Shown one piece after another: positions 33,499 to 41,866 of a stretch of 64,000 nucleotides of DNA; position 1 is the first letter of the stretch, and each line of letters starts with the position of its first letter. The notes under the pieces were generated by a model. It was not told where the DNA came from, did not search any database, and saw nothing but the letters and a program-made list of their open reading frames with translations. The stretch is from Parahoeflea halophila (GTDB taxonomy: Bacteria > Pseudomonadota > Alphaproteobacteria > Rhizobiales > Rhizobiaceae). The translations under genes and the position numbers were made by a program. The stretch spans positions 248,001 through 312,000 of the forward strand of contig NZ_OCPC01000003.1 in assembly GCF_900220985.1 (NCBI RefSeq). Direction: 5' to 3'.

Positions 33499-33840
33499 CT
33501 ATTCTTCGGCGAAAGCCAGATAGGTTTCGGGGCTGTCGGTTTCGATTTCCACCACCCAGATATCGGGGTCGAACCTCGCCTCGCGGGCAAGCAGCTCGGA
33601 GATTTCGCTTTCCTGAACCCGGGACTTTCTGATTTCGAACAGCCGGTCCTCGGGATGATCATCGTCAAAGGCCGTTTGCGGCGCCGGCGCGGCCAGGCTT
33701 TCGCTGCCATCGCGGTGGCGGATACGGATGAAGATTGCGCCTGCCTCTTCCGCCCCGCGGCGTTCAATCGCCGCCATACCGCCCTCGGCGAACAGCCGGC
33801 GCGTCAGTGCCGCGACGAACATGCCGGCTTTCAGTCTCAC
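33499..33840 (-). CDS. DUF1491 family protein
   Basis: 113 residues starting with GTG at 33840, which overlaps the preceding gene's stop as GTGA. Typical parts are MRLKAGMFVAALTRRLFAEG, AGAIFIRIRHRDGS and the C-terminal RFDPDIWVVEIETD. The family is conserved in Hyphomicrobiales and has no known function. It is coupled to the peptidoglycan-binding protein gene directly upstream on the same strand. Confidence 0.9.
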   Translation of the reverse strand: MRLKAGMFVAALTRRLFAEGGMAAIERRGAEEAGAIFIRIRHRDGSESLAAPAPQTAFDDDHPEDRLFEIRKSRVQESEISELLAREARFDPDIWVVEIETDSPETYLAFAEE

Positions 33841-34760
33841 AGCGCGCCGATTTCGAGCAGTTTCTTCAGCACCGTCTCGTTGGGTTCGCCAGTCACGGGC
33901 AGGCGGTAGTGCTTCTCGAAGGCGCTGATGGCGGCACGGGTCTGTGATCCGGCCACGCCGTCGACGGTGATGTCGGCATAGGCTATGTTGGACAGACCCG
34001 ACTGAATCTGTTGCACCAATTCGCTTGGACCTTCCACAGGTTCAGCGGGGACGGTGACCGGTTCGCCGGCGCGCGCATCGGAGGCAACGGCCGGGGCCGG
34101 CCTTGGTGCCGGGCGCGCCACCGGCTGGCTACTGGCAATCTCGGCCGGTGCGGCCGCTTGCCTGGTCTGTGCGCCGGCCTGCTCCATGATGGAAAGCAGC
34201 GATGCGCTGGGTTCACCGGTCTCGGTGTAGCCGTTGTTTCTCTCCCAGGCGCGAATGGCGGCTTCGGATTTGGGGCCCATCAGACCGTCGATCTCGCCCG
34301 AATACAGGCCCTTCTCGGCCAGCACCGTCTGAATTCGCGTCAGAACCCGGTCGGATGCAGGCGTTGCGGAGACTTCGGGCGTGACGGCCGGCGCTGCAGG
34401 AGCCGGTGGATTGGGTACCGGGATCGAGGCGGTCGGGGTCTCGTCGCTGCGCTCGATCCGGTACGTGGTGACGATACGGGTTGGCGCGCCCTTGATCAGC
34501 GGGCTCATGGTGTCAGACGGCGTGCGCACGCGCGCGCTTCCCGCAGATGCCACGTCGCGGGTCTTGAGGATCGGCGCGGGATGCTGTCCAGGCTGGTGCC
34601 ACAGGGCATTGGTGGCCACAAAACCGAAAATGACCGCAAATGCCACGCTGCCGCCGGCGAGCGATGGGTGTGCCGATATGACCGATCCGAGCAACCCGAG
34701 GATGCCCTGGCCGTCGGTCTCATCGTCAATCAAGTCAGGCGATACGCGCTGTCTCGGCAT
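33837..34760 (-). CDS. Membrane-anchored protein with two peptidoglycan-binding domains
   Basis: About 307 residues from the ATG at 34760 (MPRQRVSPDLIDDE); earlier ATGs at 34769 and 34784 are possible. One membrane helix (GGSVAFAVIFGFVATNALW) is followed by a periplasmic Pro/Ala-rich region. Two PG_binding_1 repeats come next, around RIQTVLAEKGLYSGEIDGLM and QIQSGLSNIAYADITVDGVA, each ending with an (A/S)xxAIxAxE-type helix. It starts inside the 3' end of the DivJ-like kinase gene, so both probably share a transcript linking cell-cycle signalling with the envelope. Confidence 0.82.
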   Translation of the reverse strand: MPRQRVSPDLIDDETDGQGILGLLGSVISAHPSLAGGSVAFAVIFGFVATNALWHQPGQHPAPILKTRDVASAGSARVRTPSDTMSPLIKGAPTRIVTTYRIERSDETPTASIPVPNPPAPAAPAVTPEVSATPASDRVLTRIQTVLAEKGLYSGEIDGLMGPKSEAAIRAWERNNGYTETGEPSASLLSIMEQAGAQTRQAAAPAEIASSQPVARPAPRPAPAVASDARAGEPVTVPAEPVEGPSELVQQIQSGLSNIAYADITVDGVAGSQTRAAISAFEKHYRLPVTGEPNETVLKKLLEIGAL

Positions 34761-36615
34761 AGTCTTCATTCCTGGTTTTTTCATCAATTCGGGCCGGCGT
34801 TGCGGCCGTTCTCCTGGCGGACTTGGGCAGCAGCGGCGGGAACACTACGGCGGAACTCGCCGCTTCGTCTTCCAGCTGCGGATTGGCGCCCGAACCGTCG
34901 GCGGGCAGACTGATGGTCACAATCGTTCCTTCGCCCTCGCGGCTTTCAATGGCGAAAGTGCCACCGTGCAGATCCACAAGCCCCTTGACCAGGGACAGGC
35001 CGAGGCCGGTTCCCTCGTAATGGCGGCCGAGTTCATTCTGTGCCTGGACGAATGGCTCGCCGATCGAAGCCAGTTTGTCCGCGCAGATGCCGATGCCCGT
35101 GTCGCTGACAATGAGCTCCAGCCTGCCGTCGCGGATCGCAGCGTCGACATTGACCACGCCACCGGCATCGGTGAACTTGATCGCGTTGCCGACGAGATTG
35201 ATCAGGATTTGCTGCAGCGCGCTCTTGTCTGCCACCACCTCGGTCTCGGCGCCGCGGACCAGGCGGCGGGTCAGGGTGACACCGCGATTGGAGGCCTGCA
35301 GCCTTAGCATCGCATCGCAATTGTCGATGACATCGGCGATCGGGAATGCCTCGACAAAGACCTCATAGCGCCCGGCTTCGATCTTCGACATGTCCAGCAT
35401 GGTGTTGACCAGCGCCAGCAGGTGCTGACCCGATTGATGGATCAGACCGACATATTCACGCTGACGCTCATCGCTGAACTTGCCAAACATCTCGCGGCCG
35501 AGAATATCGGAAAAGCCGATGATGGCGTTGAGCGGCGTGCGCAGCTCATGGCTGACCGCGGCAAGAAAGCGGGTCTTGGAATCGTTTGAACTTTCAGCCC
35601 GCCTGGCCAGAGCCTTGGCACGGTCATGATCGGCAATTTCCGCCGACACGTCACGTGTCTGGGCCAGAACGCCGCGGAAGCTGCCGTCAGCGCCGCGCTC
35701 GGCTGCAAGCGAGATTGCGACATGGAGAAATTGCGAAGCTTCTCCGGGGCAGTCGAAGCGCAGGTCGATCTGGCTGCGGGCGTGGCCGCGGCGGAGACTG
35801 TCGATAGCATCGAAGAAGGCGATACGGTCGGCGACATGGATGCGGTTGATGAAGCCCCTGCCCGACACATCTCCGATCTTGCGGCAAAACTCGGCCTGGT
35901 CGGCGCCCGAGATCCGGATCACATCGCCCCGCGCGTCATGCAAGGTCAGAAGCCCGGGCAAACGCTCGAGAACGTGTGTGCCGTCAGCCTGGCCCGGGTG
36001 ATCCTCCGGCCGGGGAGCCGCTACTACGGATGAAGTTGCGGCCTCGACCGGCTGTCTGGCCACGAGGGCAAGACCACGGCCCAGCACATAGATGCCGAAG
36101 GCCAATCCCGCTGCTGCTGCGGTGCCGCCGCCGGGAGCCGACGGAACTGTGCCGAGCGCTGTGAAGGCGATGACGCCGAGCATGGCAACGCCGGCGGCCA
36201 GCACACCCAGCACCAGGCCGGAAAGCCTGCGGGTGTAAAGCGCGGCTTCTAGCGGCAACAAGGCCAGAAGCGGCAGAAACGGAGAGACAAACCCGCCGGT
36301 GCAGGCGACCAGAGCAAAAACTGCAGCTGCGACACCGGCAAGGGCCGCGCGCCCGGCAAGACGGGTCGAGCCGGTGGCGGCCAGCAACCCGGCGACAGCC
36401 ACTGGCAGCGCCATTGCCGCCAGTGTACCTGCGACCGCGTGCGGCCAGGGAAATGCGGTCAGCAAAACCGGAGCGGCGATTACCGGGGCAGCGATGATGC
36501 TTGTCAGACAGGCTGTCATGGCGCGCACCTGGCCTTCGTAAGCCCTGTCGCCATGCGCGGCAGAACCCAACCAGGATTCGGCGGTCTGCCGTCCGGTCAG
36601 GATCATTCTGTCCAT
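34735..36615 (-). CDS. DivJ-like PAS sensor histidine kinase
   Basis: A membrane kinase of about 626 residues from the ATG at 36615 (MDRMILTGRQTAESW). The frame opens at 36732 and the start is uncertain because no ribosome site stands out. Six or so hydrophobic helices come first, then a PAS domain (LPGLLTLHDARGDVIRISG). The core has His in AAVSHELRTPLNAIIGFSD, an N-box QILINLVGNAIKFTD, DTGIGI and GTGLGLSLVKGL. The block EMFGKFSDERQREYVGLIHQ resembles DivJ/PdhS-type kinases that phosphorylate DivK and feed the CckA-CtrA cell-cycle pathway. The subtype is a pattern-based call. Confidence 0.75.
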   Translation of the reverse strand: MDRMILTGRQTAESWLGSAAHGDRAYEGQVRAMTACLTSIIAAPVIAAPVLLTAFPWPHAVAGTLAAMALPVAVAGLLAATGSTRLAGRAALAGVAAAVFALVACTGGFVSPFLPLLALLPLEAALYTRRLSGLVLGVLAAGVAMLGVIAFTALGTVPSAPGGGTAAAAGLAFGIYVLGRGLALVARQPVEAATSSVVAAPRPEDHPGQADGTHVLERLPGLLTLHDARGDVIRISGADQAEFCRKIGDVSGRGFINRIHVADRIAFFDAIDSLRRGHARSQIDLRFDCPGEASQFLHVAISLAAERGADGSFRGVLAQTRDVSAEIADHDRAKALARRAESSNDSKTRFLAAVSHELRTPLNAIIGFSDILGREMFGKFSDERQREYVGLIHQSGQHLLALVNTMLDMSKIEAGRYEVFVEAFPIADVIDNCDAMLRLQASNRGVTLTRRLVRGAETEVVADKSALQQILINLVGNAIKFTDAGGVVNVDAAIRDGRLELIVSDTGIGICADKLASIGEPFVQAQNELGRHYEGTGLGLSLVKGLVDLHGGTFAIESREGEGTIVTISLPADGSGANPQLEDEAASSAVVFPPLLPKSARRTAATPARIDEKTRNEDYAETARIA

Positions 36616-37078
36616 GAGATCGTCTAATTTTATCACTGCCGAATCCGTACACGCCGCAGTTATTTGTTGTTGGCGCAACATTGTCATTGCTGACTTAAGG
36701 AAAGGATAAGCAGGGGCGCCGGAGGCAGCCAAAACCAGTCGATTTCCGGCCTTCAGACGCCTGCCGAAACGGCTTTGGCGTTTATGGTTAATTGTTGCTT
36801 TCCCGGGAGCCAGCTGCAGCGGACCGGCATGAAACCGCGCAGAACAGGCTTTCGCCGGGACCGAACAACGCCAGGCCTGATGCAGGCCGGCCTGTTTCAG
36901 ACAATGCGACAGGCTCTCAGGAGCGACATGATCAATTGCCTAAAGTTTTCGGCAAATTTGGCTCAAAAGCACAGGCCCAATTCAAATCCGCCTTGAAGTT
37001 TTTGTCTCATGGTGTGTGCAAGTTCGGGACAACCCGGACACCCCCGTCCAAAGATGGCGGGCAAACAGGAAGGGCCAA
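36616..37078. other. Intergenic region between the divergent kinase and DUF5330 genes
   Basis: About 460 bases with no gene I can support. It holds the 5' regions of both divergent genes. AT-richer patches lie at 36615-36720 and 36780-36800. I see no convincing hairpin, tRNA or complete CtrA-type double TTAA box. Confidence 0.5.
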
Positions 37079-37405
37079 ATGATGTGGTTTTTGATTAAGG
37101 GAAGTTTCTGGTTTTCACTTGTGCTGATCACCTTGCCGTTTCTCGACCAGTCCTCGCGAGAGACGCTTGAAGATGCGCCGCCGCTTGAGGTTGGCCAGAG
37201 CATGGCCGCGGCCGTGGAAGCAATTGATGACATCAGACAGATTTGCGTCCGCAAGCCTGAGGTCTGCCAGACCGGCAGCGAGACCTTTGCAGCCCTGGGA
37301 TCCCGGGCAAAGGAAGGCGCACGGATTGCCTACCAGTTTCTCGATTCCAAATTCGCCGATGGCGAACCCGAACTGACGACAGGCTCGCTGCCGGTCGACA
37401 ACTGA
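37079..37405 (+). CDS. DUF5330 family protein
   Basis: 108 residues from the first of two adjacent ATGs at 37079, preceded by AGGAAGGG. An N-terminal hydrophobic stretch (WFLIKGSFWFSLVLITLPFL) anchors or exports it. The rest includes AAAVEAIDDIRQICVRKPEVCQTG, with two cysteines, and AKEGARIAYQFLDSK. The family is restricted to Hyphomicrobiales as far as I recall and its function is unknown. Transcription ends at a clear hairpin at 37508. Confidence 0.85.
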   Translation: MMWFLIKGSFWFSLVLITLPFLDQSSRETLEDAPPLEVGQSMAAAVEAIDDIRQICVRKPEVCQTGSETFAALGSRAKEGARIAYQFLDSKFADGEPELTTGSLPVDN

Positions 37406-37507
37406 TTTCCCTCGCTCGTCGTGCTCCATGAGGGAGCAGTGGCGGAGGGGGAAAGCCCGCACGTACATGATGCTTGAAATTGCCAACTCCAGTCGCGTCT
37501 GACGCGC

Positions 37508-37549
37508 CGCCGCCGGGAACAGCCCTTCCTCCCGGCGGCGTTTTCTTTT
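37508..37549 (+). terminator. Intrinsic terminator of the DUF5330 gene
   Basis: CGCCGCCGGGA (37508-37518) pairs with TCCCGGCGGCG (37530-37540), giving an 11-base-pair stem, followed by TTTTCTTTT on the plus strand. It lies about 100 bases after the stop at 37405. Confidence 0.88.
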
Positions 37550-37704
37550 GTTCTGGCGCAGGCGCGCCTTCGCCGGCCGCGTCGCGACCGGACAGGTCCC
37601 TTGCGCCGCTTGGGGATGGGATCCGGGCCGTCAATTTGCATCGCAGCGGGGTGCATAAACGGGCAAACACGCCTATATGAGTTTGCGAGTTACAGGGAAT
37701 ACAG

Positions 37705-38148
37705 ATGTCCACGTTGCAAACCATCATTGACGACTTCGAGTATCTTGAAGACTGGGAAGACCGCTACCGCTATCTCATCGAGATCGGCAAGGCGCTGCCG
37801 GACATGCCGGCCGCCGAAAAGACAAACGAAAACAAGGTCAAGGGCTGCGCCAGCCAGGTCTGGCTGGTGGCCGAAACCGAAGCCGGAGATCCTGCTGATC
37901 CGGTCATGACCTACCGCGGGGATTCCGACGCGCATATCGTTCGCGGGCTGGTGGCGATCATCCTGGCGGCGACATCGGGGCAGAAGGCGTCGGCAGTCGA
38001 GGCGCTGGATGAAGCCGCATTGATGTCGCAGCTGGGGCTGGGCGAACACCTCTCGACCCAGCGAGCCAACGGATTGCGGTCGATGGCGTTGCGCATCAAG
38101 GCACATGCGGCAGCAGCGCGGTCCGAAGCTGCGGCGCCGGGCGATTAA
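37705..38148 (+). CDS. sufE: SufE cysteine desulfurase activator
   Basis: SufE accepts persulfide sulfur from SufS during iron-sulfur cluster assembly in the cytoplasm. The 147 residues include YLIEIGKALPDMP, NKVKGCASQVWLV with the sulfur-accepting Cys48, and GDSDAHIVRGLVAIILA. All conserved positions are present. The Ala-rich C-terminus is longer than in E. coli. It is monocistronic here, convergent with the DUF6456 gene 65 bases away. Confidence 0.95.
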   Translation: MSTLQTIIDDFEYLEDWEDRYRYLIEIGKALPDMPAAEKTNENKVKGCASQVWLVAETEAGDPADPVMTYRGDSDAHIVRGLVAIILAATSGQKASAVEALDEAALMSQLGLGEHLSTQRANGLRSMALRIKAHAAAARSEAAAPGD

Positions 38149-38212
38149 CCAATGCATGTCGCGTTCAAATGGAATCATTCGAACGGTAACGTACATGCAT
38201 TATTTCAAGGTG

Positions 38213-39037
38213 TTACAGCGAGTTTTGCGCATCCGATTGGTGGCGCGGCGCTGTAGAAGCTCCGGATCTTCGCTTCGGCCGCGCGTAATGGCGGGCAAGC
38301 GCGGCCAGCGCGGTCCGCAGCATCAGCTTGGCCGAGCGGGCGGGCCATTGCCGTTCCCGCTCGACCTCGGCGAGCCCCTTGAGAAAACAGCAGATATCTA
38401 TCAGCACCCCGGCGAGTTCCGGGCCGACGTCAGCCAGGGCGGTTTCCACCCGCGTCCGGGCCGACATGGCGGTGTCGGTGAGTTCGGCAGCACCGCCGGC
38501 AAAGCCTGGCTGACGGCCTGCACGCACCGGTTCCCAGCGCTGGCCGAGTGAAGGCTGCAACTGCGCTCGGGTGAAATCAACGCGCAACCTTTCCCCCGCC
38601 TCAACCTGGGAGGGTTCGAGGAACAGACCGCCTCCCCTGCCCTTGATCCGCGCCAGAGCCGCCAGCGGCGATTCAGCCTGGTTGACCTGCAGCTGCCCGT
38701 GATCGGGATCAGACCGTGCCACCAGCAGCCGATGCTGGTTCTGGAACGCGCTGCCGGGATCGGCTAGCCAGCGCCTGAGTGCCGCGCGGCCCTCGGGCGT
38801 CACACGGCACGAAAGCTTGTCATCTCCCTGCGTCTTCACCTCGATCAGGCCCTGGCTCAGCGCCAGCCGGAACACCCGGGCGTCGGTTTTCCGCACTGTT
38901 CCGTCCTCGCGGACGAGCCGAAGCCGGCCTGAGCGCAGCCCGGCCCGGGCACCTTCCGTGTGTGCCGCGCCGCGCGTGACGAAATTGATCAGTTCGGCCA
39001 GCGCCTTGCGGGAACGTCGGGCCTCAGAGCTCTGCAT
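38213..39037 (-). CDS. DUF6456 protein, candidate GafZ-type GTA antiterminator
   Basis: 274 residues from the ATG at 39037 (MQSSEARRSRKALAELIN). The N-terminal part is winged-helix-like (VRKTDARVFRLALSQGLIEV). The C-terminal DUF6456 region includes ESPLAALARIKGRGGGLFLE, EAGERLRVDFTRAQLQPSLG and GPELAGVLIDICCFLKGLAEVER. In Caulobacter GafZ, and in the corresponding part of R. capsulatus GafA, proteins of this family help transcription of the GTA cluster; GafZ has been described as an antiterminator. It overlaps the HTH gene by 14 bases, as expected for the GafY-GafZ pair. The link to the GTA here is inference supported by two terminators inside that cluster. Confidence 0.7.
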   Translation of the reverse strand: MQSSEARRSRKALAELINFVTRGAAHTEGARAGLRSGRLRLVREDGTVRKTDARVFRLALSQGLIEVKTQGDDKLSCRVTPEGRAALRRWLADPGSAFQNQHRLLVARSDPDHGQLQVNQAESPLAALARIKGRGGGLFLEPSQVEAGERLRVDFTRAQLQPSLGQRWEPVRAGRQPGFAGGAAELTDTAMSARTRVETALADVGPELAGVLIDICCFLKGLAEVERERQWPARSAKLMLRTALAALARHYARPKRRSGASTAPRHQSDAQNSL

Positions 39038-39611
39038 TGTCGTGCTCCAGAGGTGCAAAGACGGCCTTCACACACCGCTCGCACCGTTCCACGAAACGGT
39101 CATAGGCAGCGTCATCACGACGGTCCTCGATCACGGAACAGGCGTGCATGACCGTGGTGCGGTCACGGGAGAAAGCGTTGGCAATGGTCTGATAGGGCAC
39201 GGACAGCACGACATGGCAGAGATACATGGCGATCTGACGGATATGACAGCGCGGTCTGCGCCGTGCGGCGCCTTCAGGCAAGTCCCGCTCACAGGCTGCC
39301 GCGAACAATTCCGAAACCAGCCGCCAGGTCACCCGGCAACGCAAGGTGTCGGCGAAACTTGTGTTGCGCTTGCGACCGCAGCGGCGCGCGCGGCAGGCAC
39401 CAAGGGCCAAGGAGGTGTCCGGCAAGCCTTTGCCGCCGACCTTCTCCTTATCCGCAGTATTGCCAGCCGGACCGGCAATGGCAGGCGCCGCCTCGCTGCC
39501 CAGGATGGTGCCCGACAAGGCCTCCGCCATCGAAAGCCGGGAGCAAACGCCACTGTCTCTCCGGGCCGCTGCGCTGTCGTACCTGCTGATCTTTACGGAT
39601 TGACGAACCAT
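39024..39611 (-). CDS. DnaA-domain-IV-like HTH protein, candidate GafY-type GTA activator
   Basis: 195 residues from the ATG at 39611 (MVRQSVKISRYDS), with GGAG nine bases upstream. The N-terminal half is variable and Gly/Ala-rich. The C-terminal half closely follows DnaA domain IV: RCHIRQIAMYLCHVVLSVPYQTIANAF, followed by SRDRTTVMHACSVIEDRRDD, with the Arg-Thr-Thr-Val-x-His signature used to contact DNA. The protein has no ATPase domain, so it is a stand-alone DNA-binding factor. Together with the overlapping DUF6456 gene it matches the split GafY/GafZ arrangement of GTA activators. Confidence 0.75.
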   Translation of the reverse strand: MVRQSVKISRYDSAAARRDSGVCSRLSMAEALSGTILGSEAAPAIAGPAGNTADKEKVGGKGLPDTSLALGACRARRCGRKRNTSFADTLRCRVTWRLVSELFAAACERDLPEGAARRRPRCHIRQIAMYLCHVVLSVPYQTIANAFSRDRTTVMHACSVIEDRRDDAAYDRFVERCERCVKAVFAPLEHDNAEL

Positions 39612-39951
39612 GATGAAAATCTCCATTGATAGGAATATTTTCTTACATGATATGCAGATCTTGAGGACGTGCAGCCACCCACCAACTACAGCCTGACGTT
39701 GATATCACGTCGTTTTTGAGCTTTTTCCATCATTTACGAAGGATTTTTTTCCTCACTTCATACAGCCCCTCTGGCCGGCGCGGCAGAGATGGAAGCCGGA
39801 CCCCACGCAAAAATAAAACCGCAGCCTCATGGGCTACGGTTTTTGCAGTCTCGCTTCGCAGTCGTTCTTGCGGTCAGTTGCGCCTGATTTGGCTTTCGGC
39901 TGTTGCGGTTCGGGTTGACGACAAAACCGCACTGGAGCCGGTGGCAGAGGC
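39612..39951. other. Intergenic region between mucR and the gafY-like gene
   Basis: About 340 bases without a supported gene. It holds an AT-rich 5' region for the HTH gene (around 39612-39760) and the mucR terminator at 39808-39845. Nothing else is evident. Confidence 0.5.
39808..39845 (-). terminator. Terminator downstream of mucR
   Basis: Minus-strand AAAACCGTAGCCC, ATGA and GGCTGCGGTTTT form a stem-loop followed by ATTTTT; the T-rich plus-strand side also allows bidirectional use. It is about 107 bases downstream of the mucR stop and faces the HTH gene transcript's 5' region. Confidence 0.75.
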
Positions 39952-40374
39952 TTACTTGCCGCGCTTGCGCTTCTGCCCGAGGCCCATTTCCTTTGCCAAA
40001 CGCGAACGCGCCTCTGCATAGGACGGGGCAACCATCGGATAGTCTGCGGGCAGATCCCACTTTTCGCGGTACTGCTCTGGCGTCAGCCCGTAATGGGTCA
40101 TCAGATGGCGCTTGAGCGATTTGAATTTCTGTCCGTCTTCCAGGCAGATCAGATAGTCATTCTGGATCGAGCGGCGAACCGAAACTGCCGGCTTCGGCTT
40201 TTCGACGACTTCTTCCGCCGGCGCAGTTGCTCCACCAAGAGCGGCATGCACCTGGGTAATGACGTTGGGGAGATCATTGGCGGCTACTGAGTTGTTGCTC
40301 ACATAGGCAGCAACAATCTCTGCGGTCAGCTCAATGAGCAGTTCCGCGCCATTGTCCGTGTTCGTTTCTGTCAT
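39952..40374 (-). CDS. mucR: MucR/Ros family zinc-finger regulator
   Basis: 140-residue transcriptional regulator with a single prokaryotic zinc finger. The finger lies in [20 protein letters not shown], with Cys77, Asp80, His90 and His94 as likely ligands. It is followed by [20 protein letters not shown] and a basic tail (LGQKRKRGK). The N-terminal [14 protein letters not shown] region serves oligomerisation in relatives. MucR binds AT-rich DNA and controls exopolysaccharide, motility and virulence genes, and it represses itself. The AT-rich upstream region fits that. Confidence 0.95.
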   Translation of the reverse strand: MTETNTDNGAELLIELTAEIVAAYVSNNSVAANDLPNVITQVHAALGGATAPAEEVVEKPKPAVSVRRSIQNDYLICLEDGQKFKSLKRHLMTHYGLTPEQYREKWDLPADYPMVAPSYAEARSRLAKEMGLGQKRKRGK

Positions 40375-40642
40375 AGTCTGGTCCTAACTCTTTTCTAATA
40401 TACCAACTGCCCAGGCGCCGGAAAAATGGTTACAAATAACGCAAAATCCGACCTGACCGTCTGCGACACTGGATTTACATTGTTTTACACATGAAACAAG
40501 TACTATTTCTTATACAAAATTACCAGCATCAATACAATTTTAAAGAAATTTTACGACTAAATGTAATTAATACGGGAAACACCGATCAAAATAAATTTAA
40601 AAGTTGTGCTCAACATTGAACTACATTGGTGGTTTTGCTCAC
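40375..40642. promoter_or_regulatory. AT-rich regulatory region upstream of mucR
   Basis: The 268 bases between mucR and mrpG are strikingly AT-rich for this genome, especially about 40430-40630, with runs such as ATTTTAAAG and TAAATTTAAAAG. MucR/Ros proteins bind AT-rich DNA with T-A steps, so autoregulation is likely here. I find no convincing open frame or hairpin with a U-tract. Confidence 0.5.
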
Positions 40643-40975
40643 CTAATCTTCCGGCTTCATCTCATCCATGACGGAAATCGAAGCTAACCGGTATCCCACC
40701 GCATAGGCAGCCTTAGCCAGAAGATGCGACGAAACCGGGGCAGTGAGCAGGAAAAAGACAACGCCGGCAAGAGCCCGAGACATGGTTCCGACGTCGTTTG
40801 CTTGAACGGCCAGCGCGATCAGCATCAGGCAGGCCCCCATCGTTCCGGCCTTGGACGCCGCATGCATGCGCGTGTAGAGATCTGGCAGGCGCAGCAGACC
40901 GATTGAAGCAACGAGAGCGAAAACAGAGCCGATCACCAGCAGGGCGGCAGAAATCAATGTGACGACATCATTCAT
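40643..40975 (-). CDS. mrpG: Mrp-type cation/proton antiporter subunit G
   Basis: 110-residue membrane subunit with three helices: [20 protein letters not shown], then [16 protein letters not shown] and [20 protein letters not shown]. The [20 protein letters not shown] block is the MnhG/PhaG signature. It is the last gene of the seven-gene operon and overlaps mrpF by eight bases. The complex exchanges Na+ or K+ for protons and supports pH and salt tolerance. Confidence 0.93.
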   Translation of the reverse strand: MNDVVTLISAALLVIGSVFALVASIGLLRLPDLYTRMHAASKAGTMGACLMLIALAVQANDVGTMSRALAGVVFFLLTAPVSSHLLAKAAYAVGYRLASISVMDEMKPED

Positions 40976-41396
40976 GGTCTTGCCTCCCGGAAATCTTGTT
41001 ATCGCCTGACGACGGTGCGGTGGCGGTACGAGCCTTGGCGTCCGGTCCCGCGCTCAAGGCCGCCTTGCGTGCGGCTGCAGCAGCCTGGCGGGCTTCGGTA
41101 ATGATGTCATCCTCGGTCTTGCCACGCGACAGCACGAATCGGGCAAAGGCAACGGTGGCGAGAAAGCCCACCAGACCCAGCGCAATGGCGACATCGACGT
41201 AGAGCGTGTAGCCGGTCTTGATGCCGATCACCGCGATGAAGCCGATGGCAATGGCAACAAGCATGTCGAGACCGAGGATCCGGTCGGGCAAGGTCGGTCC
41301 CTTGACGATGCGGTAGATGGTGACCAGGAACGACAGGCTCAGGATCGCCAGAGCAAGGGTGACGGCAGAATCAAAAATCGCGGCGACACTGATCAT
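40968..41396 (-). CDS. mrpF: Mrp antiporter subunit F
   Basis: 142 residues with three helices and the family block [20 protein letters not shown] followed by [12 protein letters not shown]. The C-terminal 45 residues ([20 protein letters not shown]) are an Ala/Lys-rich cytoplasmic extension longer than in typical subunits. It overlaps mrpE by four bases (ATGA) and mrpG by eight. Confidence 0.93.
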   Translation of the reverse strand: MISVAAIFDSAVTLALAILSLSFLVTIYRIVKGPTLPDRILGLDMLVAIAIGFIAVIGIKTGYTLYVDVAIALGLVGFLATVAFARFVLSRGKTEDDIITEARQAAAAARKAALSAGPDAKARTATAPSSGDNKISGRQDHE

Positions 41397-41866
41397 CGGA
41401 ACGCCTCCATGATCTTGCGCTCGAAGCCTTCGGCAATGTCGCGGCGAGCGGCTTCCGGGTCCGAGGCATCGATGGCATGCACGTAGAGAATGCGCCGGTC
41501 GTCGGAAACGTCCACCGACAGCGTGCCGGGCGTCAGGGTAATAAGATTGGCCAGCATGGTGATCTCGAAATCGCGATCGACCCGCAACGGATAGGCGAAA
41601 ATTCCCGGTTTCAGGTTCATGTTCGGCGACAGCACCATGACCGCAACGCGCCAGGCCGAGAGCACCAGTTCATAAACGAACAGCACCAACAGCGACAGCA
41701 CCCGGCGGGCGCGCGAAAAATACCCGACCGACCCGACCTGCTCGCGAATCAGCGACAGCGCAAAGATCGCAAGCAGGAAGCCGAAGGCAAAGTTCAGGAA
41801 ACTGAACGAACCGGTGACCGCCGACCAGCTCAGGGCGAGCAGAAGATTGACCAGGAACAGGCTCAT
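41393..41866 (-). CDS. mrpE: Mrp antiporter subunit E
   Basis: 157 residues. Two to three N-terminal helices ([40 protein letters not shown]) precede a cytoplasmic domain with [20 protein letters not shown], the MnhE hallmark, and [16 protein letters not shown]. It overlaps both mrpD and mrpF by four bases, showing tight translational coupling within the operon. Confidence 0.94.
   Translation of the reverse strand: MSLFLVNLLLALSWSAVTGSFSFLNFAFGFLLAIFALSLIREQVGSVGYFSRARRVLSLLVLFVYELVLSAWRVAVMVLSPNMNLKPGIFAYPLRVDRDFEITMLANLITLTPGTLSVDVSDDRRILYVHAIDASDPEAARRDIAEGFERKIMEAFR

Noticed and set aside
32538-33767. 409-residue version of the MOSC protein
   Set aside because: The first 149 codons overlap DUF1491 and read as Arg/Ser/Pro-rich nonsense. 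The ATG at 33320 has a ribosome site and begins at the normal domain boundary.
36780-36800. CtrA binding site upstream of DUF5330
   Set aside because: Only one TTAA half-site is present; the TTAA-N7-TTAA spacing is missing.
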